Source: Pseudomonadota bacterium
GTDB lineage: Bacteria; Pseudomonadota; Alphaproteobacteria; Rhodobacterales; Rhodobacteraceae
DNA: 6,204 nucleotides
Assembly: GCA_027623875.1 (NCBI GenBank)
Contig: JAQBUS010000081.1
Span: forward strand, 1-6,204
Direction: 5' to 3'
The translations under genes and the position numbers were made by a program. The notes under the pieces are model-generated. The model did not search any database. It was not told the origin of the DNA and saw only the letters and a program-made list of their open reading frames with translations. Shown piece after piece: positions 1 through 5,509 of this stretch (its first letter is position 1; every line of letters starts with the position of its first letter).

Positions 1-848
1 TTAACATTAACTCGCCATTAACATTTGATGCCACGATGATGGGAGCACTCGAGGTCTATGCTAAGGCTAATCAGGCTTGCATAGTGTCGCCCTTTATAGT
101 TGGTGGTGCAATGGCGCCAGTTTCGGTTGCTGGTACGCTCACGCAGGTACTAGCAGAAGTTTTAGCGGGTGTTGCCTATAGTCAAATAATTAAAAAGGGT
201 GCGCCTATTATATTTGGAGCCTTTGTTACGTCGATTGATATGAATTCTGGTGCGCCAACGTTTGGAACTCCTGAGGCGTCACTCATTACTTATGGTGCTG
301 GGCAATTGGCACGAAGATTAGGCTTGCCTTACAGGTCATCTGGAGGGTTTTCCGGCTCAAAGTTACCTGATGCGCAGGCAGGGTATGAGAGTGCTAACTC
401 TTTAAATATGGGCTTACTTTCTGGTGTGAATTTTATGTTGCATGCTTGTGGGTGGCTTGAAGGTGGTCTTGTCTCGTCATTTGAGAAGTTTGTCATGGAT
501 GCTGATCAGTTGGGAGTTCTGCACCACTTGGCAAAAGGAATTTCAGTGGATGAAAATGCACAGGCTCTCTCAGCTATTAGGGAGGTCGGTCCTGGAGGAC
601 ATTACTTGGGATGTGCACATACCCAGGAAAACTTTAAAGAAGCTTTTTGGCGTTCAAATCTACTAGACTACAAGCCATTTGAAACATGGAATGATGAGGG
701 GGCTCAAAACACTGAGAGCCTTGCTTCGTCTAGAGTGGAAAAGCTACTTCGTGATTATCAAAAGCCGGTTTTAGATGTTTCAATCGATGAAGCATTAAAG
801 GAGTTTATGGTTAAAAAGAAAGAATCTATGCCAGACTCTTTTACCTAA
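1..848 (+). CDS. MttB-family (trimethylamine/betaine type) corrinoid methyltransferase, C-terminal part
   Basis: The gene is cut by the left edge. The reading frame is open from base 3, with bases 1-2 ending an earlier codon, and gives 281 codons to a TAA stop. The ATG at 36 is internal, because conserved sequence (NINSPLTFDATM) precedes it. Members are about 500 residues, so a little over half is visible. Family marks are NSPL..D.TM, the Gly-rich FIVGGAMAPVSVAGTL segment and SKLPDAQAGYES. The family transfers a methyl group from a methylated amine to a cobalamin (corrinoid) protein in the cytoplasm. True trimethylamine methyltransferases read a TAG codon as pyrrolysine. No in-frame TAG occurs here, so this is probably a pyrrolysine-free homologue; characterised ones use betaines such as glycine betaine, proline betaine or carnitine. 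The substrate cannot be told from sequence. No corrinoid protein or reductase partner is in the window. Family assignment is firm, function is not. Confidence 0.9.
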   Translation, partial: NINSPLTFDATMMGALEVYAKANQACIVSPFIVGGAMAPVSVAGTLTQVLAEVLAGVAYSQIIKKGAPIIFGAFVTSIDMNSGAPTFGTPEASLITYGAGQLARRLGLPYRSSGGFSGSKLPDAQAGYESANSLNMGLLSGVNFMLHACGWLEGGLVSSFEKFVMDADQLGVLHHLAKGISVDENAQALSAIREVGPGGHYLGCAHTQENFKEAFWRSNLLDYKPFETWNDEGAQNTESLASSRVEKLLRDYQKPVLDVSIDEALKEFMVKKKESMPDSFT

Positions 849-866
849 AGAATGTTAATTTCTTTT
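847..866 (+). terminator. Weak AT-rich hairpin overlapping the mttB-family stop codon
   Basis: AAAGAA (847-852) and TTCTTT (860-865) form a perfect 6-bp stem around a 7-nt loop, starting inside the TAA stop. The 3' side continues into T-rich sequence. Only one G:C pair is present in the stem, so it would be weak. It may simply be chance in AT-rich DNA. Confidence 0.2.
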
Positions 867-975
867 ACTTTATAACTTGATGAGGTCCAGGATGTGATCT
901 CTAACAGCTCGAATTTTTATTGTAGCAATTAGATTTAAATATAAGAGTATTCATATTCACGAATTTAAGAAAATG

Positions 976-988
976 TTACATTATGTAA
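976..988. promoter_or_regulatory. Perfect palindrome TTACAT-T-ATGTAA upstream of lipA
   Basis: Two 6-bp arms (976-981 and 983-988) are exact reverse complements around a single T, 39 bp before the lipA start codon. It ends three bases before the candidate lipA -35 hexamer, a good position for a dimeric regulator. No regulator is encoded nearby and I cannot assign the site to a known family. Confidence 0.35.
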
Positions 989-991
989 AGC

Positions 992-1020
992 TTGAAGCTG
1001 CAGTTATAAATCCTTATATG
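992..1020 (+). promoter_or_regulatory. Candidate lipA promoter placing transcription start at or next to the ATG
   Basis: TTGAAG (992-997) and TATATG (1015-1020) are spaced 17 bp apart. They match 4 of 6 bases each to the sigma-70 consensus. Seven bases separate the -10 from the lipA ATG, so the transcript would start at or just before the start codon. No Shine-Dalgarno sequence is visible in that gap, consistent with a leaderless mRNA. In AT-rich DNA such matches occur by chance. Confidence 0.3.
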
Positions 1021-1027
1021 TTTACAG

Positions 1028-1984
1028 ATGAATGATATTCCAAACATAAGAATTAGACATCCAGAGAAGGTAAAAAACCCGGATACGCCTCGGCAACGTA
1101 AACCTGATTGGATTAGAGTTAAGGCACCCTCTGGCGAAGGTTATATTAAGACTCGAAACATCTTACGAGAAAACAAACTAGTGACAGTTTGCGAAGAGGC
1201 GGGTTGCCCAAATGTGGGGGAATGTTGGAACCAGGGTCATGCAACAATGATGATTATGGGTGGGATTTGCACTAGGGCTTGTACATTTTGCAATATAGCA
1301 ACTGGAAAGCCGGAAGGGGGTTTGGATCCATTTGAGCCAGCTAGAGTTGCAGATGCAGTATTCAAATTAGGTTTACATCATGTAGTTATAACTTCTGTGG
1401 ACAGAGACGATATTAAAGATGGTGGCGCCCAACATTTTGCGCAAACTATAAGGGCTATAAGAAACAAGTGCGGGAAGACATCTATTGAGGTTCTGACACC
1501 AGACTTTCTGAACTGTGAGGCTTCCGCGCTTGAGGAGGTTGTTGCAGCCAAACCGGATGTATTTAATCATAACCTAGAAACGGTTCCCGGTTTATATCCA
1601 GAGGTTAGACCTGGTGCTAGATACTACCATTCTTTAAGATTGCTTCAGAGGGTTAAAGAAATAGATGCTTCTATGTTTACAAAATCAGGTATTATGGTTG
1701 GTTTAGGTGAAAGTAGGCAGTCTGTACTGCAGGTTATGGATGATATGCGGGCAGCGGATATTGATTTTTTAACAATTGGTCAATATCTTCAACCTACCCC
1801 AAAGCATCATATTGTCGATAGATTTGTAACCCCTGAGGAATTTAAATCTTATGAGGTTGCAGCATTAGGTAAAGGTTTTCTGACGGTATCGGCTAGTCCA
1901 CTAACGCGTTCAAGCTACCATGCTGGTGACGACTTTGTTCAATTGCAAAAAGCGCGCCGTCTAAAAACATCTCTTAAGATTTAG
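1028..1984 (+). CDS. lipA: Lipoyl synthase LipA
   Basis: LipA is a radical SAM enzyme that inserts two sulfurs into octanoyl chains on the lipoyl domains of pyruvate and 2-oxoglutarate dehydrogenases and the glycine cleavage H protein. At 318 residues it has the usual length. All cluster ligands are present. Cys55, Cys60 and Cys66 (CEEAGCPNVGEC) bind the auxiliary 4Fe-4S cluster, which is the sacrificial sulfur donor. Cys81, Cys85 and Cys88 (CTRACTFC) bind the SAM cluster. The C-terminal RSSYHAG motif carries Ser295, matching the serine that ligates the auxiliary cluster in known LipA structures. The ATG gives the expected N-terminus but has no clear Shine-Dalgarno sequence. The last 11 bp overlap the convergent hpt gene. 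LipB is not in the window. The identification is secure. Confidence 0.98.
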   Translation: MNDIPNIRIRHPEKVKNPDTPRQRKPDWIRVKAPSGEGYIKTRNILRENKLVTVCEEAGCPNVGECWNQGHATMMIMGGICTRACTFCNIATGKPEGGLDPFEPARVADAVFKLGLHHVVITSVDRDDIKDGGAQHFAQTIRAIRNKCGKTSIEVLTPDFLNCEASALEEVVAAKPDVFNHNLETVPGLYPEVRPGARYYHSLRLLQRVKEIDASMFTKSGIMVGLGESRQSVLQVMDDMRAADIDFLTIGQYLQPTPKHHIVDRFVTPEEFKSYEVAALGKGFLTVSASPLTRSSYHAGDDFVQLQKARRLKTSLKI

Positions 1985-2519
1985 TGTTAAACTCTACACA
2001 TCCAATAAAAGGAAGGTTTCGATTCCTTTGCGCATAATCTATTCCGTATCCCACAACGAACTCATCGGGGATTTCAAACCCAGTCCAGGTAGCCTTTATT
2101 TCAACTTCTCGTCTACTTGGCTTGTCTAATAAGGCGATTGTTTTTATGTTCTTTGGGTTCCTAGTGGACAACAAATTCACAACATGGCTAAGCGTGAAGC
2201 CAGTGTCGACTATGTCCTCAACCACCAGAACGTCCCGCCCTGAAATTTCACCCCGTAAGTCCTTTAATATTCTGACTTCCTTTGAGCTTTCAGTTCCATC
2301 GCCATAGCTGGAAGCTTCAAGAAAATCCACCTCAACGGGAAGATTTAATTCTCTGACAAGATCTGCTATGAATACGAATGAACCTCTTAACAAACCAACA
2401 ACTATCAACTTGTCTGTTCCTTTAAATTGCTCTTGTATTTCTTGTGCTAGCTCTTCAATCCGAGCAGCAATTGATTTTGCAGAAATTAGTTGAGTAATCG
2501 TGTAATCTGGCTGAGACAT
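1974..2519 (-). CDS. hpt: Hypoxanthine phosphoribosyltransferase
   Basis: This 181-residue cytoplasmic purine-salvage enzyme joins hypoxanthine (often guanine too) to PRPP, giving IMP or GMP. Visible motifs are the LLRGS pyrophosphate loop (about 43-47), Ser71-Tyr72 of the flexible active-site loop, and the PRPP signature VVEDIVDTGFTL (99-110) with acidic pair Glu101-Asp102 and likely catalytic Asp105. Lys133 in LLDKP is the purine-binding lysine, and VGYGIDY holds Asp161. Length is typical. The ATG is preceded by a strong Shine-Dalgarno sequence, AAGAGGA (2524-2530), seven bases away. The gene converges on lipA, overlapping its last 11 bp, and diverges from the COQ10-like gene across 63 bp. 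Splitting the usual lipA-coq10 pair by an opposite-strand gene is unusual. Its preference for hypoxanthine over guanine is inferred from family membership only. Confidence 0.96.
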   Translation of the reverse strand: MSQPDYTITQLISAKSIAARIEELAQEIQEQFKGTDKLIVVGLLRGSFVFIADLVRELNLPVEVDFLEASSYGDGTESSKEVRILKDLRGEISGRDVLVVEDIVDTGFTLSHVVNLLSTRNPKNIKTIALLDKPSRREVEIKATWTGFEIPDEFVVGYGIDYAQRNRNLPFIGCVEFNTKS

Positions 2520-2582
2520 GTTATCCTCTTGTATAGGTCACTTAAATCTTAGAGAAATTGACAAACAAATTTAGAGAGTTAT

Positions 2583-3029
2583 ATGCCCACACACTCAGAG
2601 ACTCGTCAACTGCCTTACTCGGCAACACAGATGTATCACTTGGTTGCCGATGTTGGCAAGTATCCTGAATTTCTTCCGTGGTGCTCCGCTGCTAGAATCC
2701 GTTCTAGAGAGTTTGAGGGGAGTTCAGAAGTAATGCTTGCGGATTTAATAATTAGTTTCAAAGTTTTTAGAGAAAGATTTGGGAGTAAAGTTATTCTTAG
2801 AGAAAAAGAGTTGTCCATCGATACTGAATATCTAGATGGTCCTTTTAAATTTTTGAAGTCTACATGGAATTTTGAGGTAGTTAGCGATACATCTTGCAAT
2901 GTCGAATTCTTTGTTGATTTCGAATTCAAATCTCGACTCCTCGATAGGATAATTGGCGTTGTTTTTAACGAAGCTATGCAAAGAATTGTGCGGGCATTTG
3001 AAAAAAGAGCTGATGATTTATATTCCTAA
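2583..3029 (+). CDS. COQ10/RatA-family ubiquinone-binding START-like protein
   Basis: The 148-residue product is a single START-like (polyketide cyclase/COQ10) domain. Visible hallmarks are the N-terminal MPTHSETR, DVGKYPEFLPWC (23-34), FKVFRERF (59-66), YLDGPFKFL (83-91) and VDFEFKSRLLDRIIGVVFNEA (111-131). Mitochondrial COQ10 binds ubiquinone and is needed for efficient respiration. The E. coli homologue was named RatA and described as a ribosome-association toxin, which is why databases often label the family a type II toxin. Quinone chaperoning is the better guess here, given the COQ10-like sequence and the proximity to lipA. No antitoxin-like partner adjoins it; the E. coli partner RatB is absent from the window. 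The ATG is fixed by the conserved N-terminus, while the upstream GAGAG lies only four bases away and is a weak ribosome site. Confidence 0.92.
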   Translation: MPTHSETRQLPYSATQMYHLVADVGKYPEFLPWCSAARIRSREFEGSSEVMLADLIISFKVFRERFGSKVILREKELSIDTEYLDGPFKFLKSTWNFEVVSDTSCNVEFFVDFEFKSRLLDRIIGVVFNEAMQRIVRAFEKRADDLYS

Positions 3030-3099
3030 TATCTACAAATTTTAGACTTTTCTTTTTAATGTTCTAGTTTATTGTTGCTTATTGATTGAAACAATTCAT

Positions 3100-3106
3100 G
3101 AGAGAG
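3100..3106 (+). promoter_or_regulatory. Ribosome binding site fixing the RidA start
   Basis: GAGAGAG lies eight bases before the ATG at 3115. An in-frame TTG at 3082 would add 11 residues that are not part of the family's usual N-terminus and has no good ribosome site, so 3115 is preferred. Confidence 0.55.
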
Positions 3107-3114
3107 TATTACAT

Positions 3115-3468
3115 ATGAGTATTAAACGTCTGCATACAAATAATCGAATGAGCCAAATTGTGGTTCATGATAACACTGTTTACCTAGCAGGGCAGGTTGC
3201 GTCAAAAGCACCAGGTCAGAGCGTTTCTGCTCAAACAAAATCAATACTTGATCAAATAGACTCGTTGCTTGCAGAGGCAGGAACAAGCAAGAAAAACGTT
3301 CTTTCAGCAACTATTTGGCTTTGTAGCATGGATGATTTTGCGGAAATGAATGCTGTTTGGGATAGTTGGTCAACGGGCGGTAATGCTCCTTGCAGAGCAT
3401 GTGTAGAGTCAGCGCGTTTGGCTTCATCTGATTTTTCTGTTGAGATTGGTATTATTGCTGGCCTCTAA
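3115..3468 (+). CDS. RidA-family (YjgF/YER057c/UK114) imine/enamine deaminase
   Basis: The product is 117 residues from the chosen ATG, close to the family's usual length. RidA proteins form trimers that hydrolyse reactive 2-aminoacrylate-type enamines and imines released by PLP enzymes and amino acid oxidases. Family features are VYLAGQVA (about 22-29), QTKSILDQIDSLLAEAG (40-56), the ATIWL strand (65-69), MNAVWDSW (78-85) and PCRACVESARL (92-102). Arg94 aligns with the essential substrate-binding arginine of E. coli RidA (Arg105), so activity is plausible. The opening with HxxxRMSQIVVH suggests a Rid subgroup other than archetypal RidA. A class III aminotransferase follows after 145 bp on the same strand, a sensible partner, though they need not be co-transcribed. 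Family is firm; subgroup and physiological substrate are inference. Confidence 0.92.
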   Translation: MSIKRLHTNNRMSQIVVHDNTVYLAGQVASKAPGQSVSAQTKSILDQIDSLLAEAGTSKKNVLSATIWLCSMDDFAEMNAVWDSWSTGGNAPCRACVESARLASSDFSVEIGIIAGL

Positions 3469-3583
3469 AAAAAGACATAGCTCTGATCCAACGGTATTGT
3501 TTAAGACTCCTGAAATGACAGGATAATTTTTGATAATTTCAGTACGAAATTTAAATATTTCCTTGTAAATTTATCAATATTTC

Positions 3584-3601
3584 GGGCCCGTGCCCTTTTA
3601 T
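3584..3601 (+). terminator. Short GC hairpin followed by TTTTAT, just before the aminotransferase
   Basis: GGGC (3584-3587) and GCCC (3592-3595) form a four-pair all-GC stem with a CCGT loop, followed directly by TTTTAT. It stands out in an otherwise AT-rich gap. It ends 12 bases before the aminotransferase ATG and abuts its ribosome binding site, so it could end upstream transcription, damp read-through, or be chance. The stem is short for an intrinsic terminator. Confidence 0.25.
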
Positions 3602-3605
3602 AGGA
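3602..3605 (+). promoter_or_regulatory. Ribosome binding site fixing the aminotransferase start
   Basis: AGGA lies eight bases before the ATG at 3614. A GTG at 3590 is in frame but would place the GC hairpin across the start and add eight residues with no family resemblance, so the ATG is preferred. Confidence 0.6.
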
Positions 3606-3613
3606 ACCATTTT

Positions 3614-4927
3614 ATGGGAAAAATTGAAAAGAAACATAATTCCCTTCGAGATGCTTTGGAACGAGTTTCAGAGGAGTTCATAACGAATAATCCAATAAGT
3701 TATGAAAGCTGGAAAAATGCGAGTGGGTTTATGCCTGGAGGCAACACCCGAACGGTTCTGCATTATGACCCATTTCCTGTAACTATGAAGGGTGGTAATG
3801 GGGCCTGTTTGGAGGACTTGGATGGACATCATTATATAGATTTTCTTGGAGAATATTCTGCAGGTCTGTATGGTCATTCTAATTCCGAGATCGTTGAAGC
3901 TCTTAAGGAAGCGATTGATGGTGGACTTGTTCTTGGTGCTCCAAATCAATGGGAAACAAAGTTAGCTGAGGAAATTTGCAATCGTTTTAACTCGATTGAC
4001 CAAATTCGTTTTACCAATTCTGGCACTGAAGCTAATTTAATGGCCATAGGTGCGGCCCGAGCATATACTGGAAAAGATACGATTATGGTGTTTGAGGGGG
4101 GATATCATGGTGGTGTTCTTTATTTTAAAAGTGGGTCATCTCCCCTTAATGCTCCGTATCCTGTGATAAAGGCGCCGTATAATGATATAGCGGGTACGCT
4201 GGCACTGATAAAACAGAATGCGAATATTCTTGCAGGAGTTTTGATAGAGCCAATGATTGGCAGTGGGGGATGTATCCCGGCTTCTACAGAGTTTTTACAA
4301 TCTCTAAGAGATATTACAAAAGATTGCGGAATTTGTTTAATTTTCGATGAGGTGATGACTTCTCGAAGTTCGGCTGGGGGTTTACAGGAGCGGTTAGGAA
4401 TATATCCAGACATTACAACTTTGGGGAAATATATGGGTGGGGGTGCTAGTTTTGGTGCTTTTGGTGCTAATAATGATATTATGGCTCTTTTTGATCCCAC
4501 TAAGGCTAATTCACTAGCTCACGCGGGCACTTTTAATAATAATGTTATGTCAATGGCAGCAGGTTATACTGGTCTAAGTAAACTATTCACTTCTGATGTC
4601 GCGGATCAACTCTTCGATCAGGGAGAAAAGTTTAAAAGTGAGTTGAATGACATTATTAAAAAGAGGGACGTAAGTCTGCAAGTAACTGGTGTGGGATCTA
4701 TCTTGGGGCTTCACACCCATAGTGAACCTGTAAGTAATCCAGTTACAGCCCAACCGGCAAACCTTGAAAAGCTAAAACTTATTCATTTAGAAATGATGGC
4801 ACACGGATTTACTTATGCTCAGCGCGGTTATTTAACTTTAAATCTGGCTATGGTACCGGGTGACTTAGAGCGTTTTAAAATAGCTTTTGATGAAGTTATT
4901 TTGAAACATGATGATCTTTTATCTTAG
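3614..4927 (+). CDS. Class III PLP aminotransferase, probably beta-amino-acid (beta-phenylalanine type) aminotransferase
   Basis: This 437-residue fold-type I PLP enzyme belongs to the group automatically named aspartate aminotransferase family or glutamate-1-semialdehyde aminomutase. PLP-site residues are SGTE (136-139) for phosphate, Tyr164-His165 in GGYHGG, Asp245 in FDEVMTSR, Schiff-base Lys272 in TTLGKYMGGG, and Thr306 in HAGTFNNN. From memory, the closest characterised protein is Variovorax paradoxus beta-phenylalanine aminotransferase, which shares FTNSGTEANLMA, FDEVMTSR, TLGKY.GGG.SFGAFG, ALFDP and GTFNNNVM.MAAGY.GL.KLFT. Its two substrate-carboxylate arginines (Arg41 and Arg398) appear to match Arg46 (GGNTR) and Arg404 (AQRGY) here. 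The likely reaction is transfer of an amino group from a beta-amino acid to 2-oxoglutarate. A role in tetrapyrrole synthesis is less likely. RidA lies upstream on the same strand, and the gene converges on the small zinc-ribbon gene with a 28-bp gap. Family is certain, the beta-amino-acid call moderate. Confidence 0.9.
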   Translation: MGKIEKKHNSLRDALERVSEEFITNNPISYESWKNASGFMPGGNTRTVLHYDPFPVTMKGGNGACLEDLDGHHYIDFLGEYSAGLYGHSNSEIVEALKEAIDGGLVLGAPNQWETKLAEEICNRFNSIDQIRFTNSGTEANLMAIGAARAYTGKDTIMVFEGGYHGGVLYFKSGSSPLNAPYPVIKAPYNDIAGTLALIKQNANILAGVLIEPMIGSGGCIPASTEFLQSLRDITKDCGICLIFDEVMTSRSSAGGLQERLGIYPDITTLGKYMGGGASFGAFGANNDIMALFDPTKANSLAHAGTFNNNVMSMAAGYTGLSKLFTSDVADQLFDQGEKFKSELNDIIKKRDVSLQVTGVGSILGLHTHSEPVSNPVTAQPANLEKLKLIHLEMMAHGFTYAQRGYLTLNLAMVPGDLERFKIAFDEVILKHDDLLS

Positions 4928-4955
4928 AGTATTAAATACCGGCTTTGAAAGCTGA

Positions 4956-5123
4956 TCAATCATAAGATTTGGGTATTGTAGGCACTACTATTTGGAACGG
5001 TTCACAAGTTTCGCCCGAACAGCACGGATGAGTGTTTTGCTTACAACTCAAGCACTGATAATGGCCATGAACAAATATGCTACCTTTATCGCTCATACAT
5101 ACGGGGCACCGTTCTGATCCCAT
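4956..5123 (-). CDS. Small cysteine-rich zinc-ribbon protein (55 aa)
   Basis: The product is a 55-residue protein with seven Cys and three His. Cys6-x2-Cys9 (CPVC) and Cys24-x2-Cys27 (CLSC) make a classic zinc-ribbon pair. Between them lies HGHY (19-22), and after them CC..GETCE (Cys34, Cys35, Cys40). The even Cys pairs and the absence of stops argue for a real gene despite the length. An in-frame stop lies seven codons upstream, so the ATG at 5121-5123 is the only ATG start. A candidate ribosome site, AGGA (5135-5138), lies 11 bases upstream, a little far. Similar small HGHY.C..C proteins occur, as far as I recall, as uncharacterised proteins in alphaproteobacteria. The role is unknown; metal binding and protein or nucleic-acid contact are guesses. 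It converges on the aminotransferase and has the same direction as the next two genes. Confidence 0.75.
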   Translation of the reverse strand: MGSERCPVCMSDKGSIFVHGHYQCLSCKQNTHPCCSGETCEPFQIVVPTIPKSYD

Positions 5124-5184
5124 TTTCTGTCTTTTCCTTTTTTACGAGGCTCTGAGTGTGGCCCAGATTGACCCTTCGTAAATG

Positions 5185-5219
5185 AAAGTTTTAAAGGGCT
5201 ATAAAAGTATTAAAACTTT
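5185..5219. repeat. Perfect 10-bp inverted repeat, possible terminator of the 76-aa membrane protein gene
   Basis: AAAGTTTTAA (5185-5194) and TTAAAACTTT (5210-5219) are exact reverse complements around a 15-nt loop. The pair begins 25 bases past the stop of the minus-strand membrane-protein gene and upstream of the zinc-ribbon gene. As a terminator it would be AT-rich with only one G:C pair; as a binding site it would sit about 60 bp before the zinc-ribbon start. Confidence 0.4.
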
Positions 5220-5244
5220 GTTAAAAGCGACGTTTAATAAGCTA

Positions 5245-5475
5245 TTACATCAACTTATAAAGTAAAATGTAAGTCACTCCAATGATAAAAGCAGTTCCGA
5301 TAGCCCAAACAGAAACAGCGATTAAATGTAAAAATTTTGGTAGCCAAGTGTGCTGGCTAAGATATTTGTCAATTAGGGAGTTGCCTCTCAACCACCCTAT
5401 AAAAGTAAACCATGCCACCCCACAGAAAATAGCTCCCATAACAAGCAGGTATAATATATTAACAAAATCAAACAT
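5245..5475 (-). CDS. Small two-helix membrane protein, function unknown
   Basis: The 76-residue product is strongly hydrophobic, with two predicted membrane helices at about residues 5-27 and 47-72. They are joined by a short polar loop carrying Arg30, Lys37, His42 and Lys47. By the positive-inside rule the loop would face the cytoplasm and both ends the periplasm. There is no cleavable signal peptide and no catalytic motif. I do not recognise a family. No Shine-Dalgarno sequence is evident before the ATG, but a promoter-like pair sits immediately upstream, so a leaderless transcript is possible. It lies in a minus-strand run with the zinc-ribbon gene (121-bp gap) and the octad-repeat gene (149-bp gap). 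Those gaps suggest separate transcription units. The open reading frame on the opposite strand of this region is judged a shadow. Confidence 0.7.
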   Translation of the reverse strand: MFDFVNILYLLVMGAIFCGVAWFTFIGWLRGNSLIDKYLSQHTWLPKFLHLIAVSVWAIGTAFIIGVTYILLYKLM

Positions 5476-5481
5476 TGGGTT

Positions 5482-5509
5482 ATCTTACTTAAACTATGAC
5501 TAAATTCAA
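5482..5509 (-). promoter_or_regulatory. Candidate promoter of the 76-aa membrane protein gene
   Basis: Read on the minus strand, TTGAAT (5504-5509) and TAAGAT (5482-5487) are spaced 16 bp apart, matching 4-5 of 6 consensus bases each. Only six bases separate the -10 from the ATG, so transcription would begin at or within the start codon. The rest of the gap up to 5624 is AT-rich, with no other gene or clear signal that I can see. Confidence 0.3.

Noticed and set aside
2558..2586. Consensus -35 hexamer TTGACA before the COQ10-like gene
   Set aside because: A -10 at normal spacing would fall on the start codon and resembles TATAAT poorly (ATATGC). Transcription would begin inside the gene, whose N-terminus is conserved.
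2583..3029. Reading the COQ10/RatA protein as a toxin of a toxin-antitoxin pair
   Set aside because: No antitoxin-like partner is adjacent, and the sequence is the respiratory COQ10 type. The toxin label comes from the E. coli homologue.
3082..3114. TTG start extending RidA by 11 residues
   Set aside because: The added residues do not belong to the family's N-terminus, and a good ribosome site serves the ATG at 3115.
3530..3558. TTGATA with AT-rich sequence downstream as an aminotransferase promoter
   Set aside because: No -10 hexamer at 16-18 bp spacing matches well in a stretch that is AT-rich throughout.
3590..3613. GTG start extending the aminotransferase by eight residues
   Set aside because: It lies inside the GC hairpin, has no ribosome site, and AGGA sits correctly before the ATG at 3614.
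4120..4500. 126-residue minus-strand open frame inside the aminotransferase
   Set aside because: The plus strand there encodes intact PLP-binding motifs, so this is a shadow frame.
4942..4952. GCTT-TGA-AAGC hairpin in the 28-bp gap between convergent genes
   Set aside because: It has four base pairs, a three-base loop and no following T-run; it is too weak to call a terminator.
5282..5503. 73-residue plus-strand open frame opposite the two-helix membrane protein
   Set aside because: The minus strand gives a coherent two-helix membrane protein; the plus frame has no recognisable pattern.
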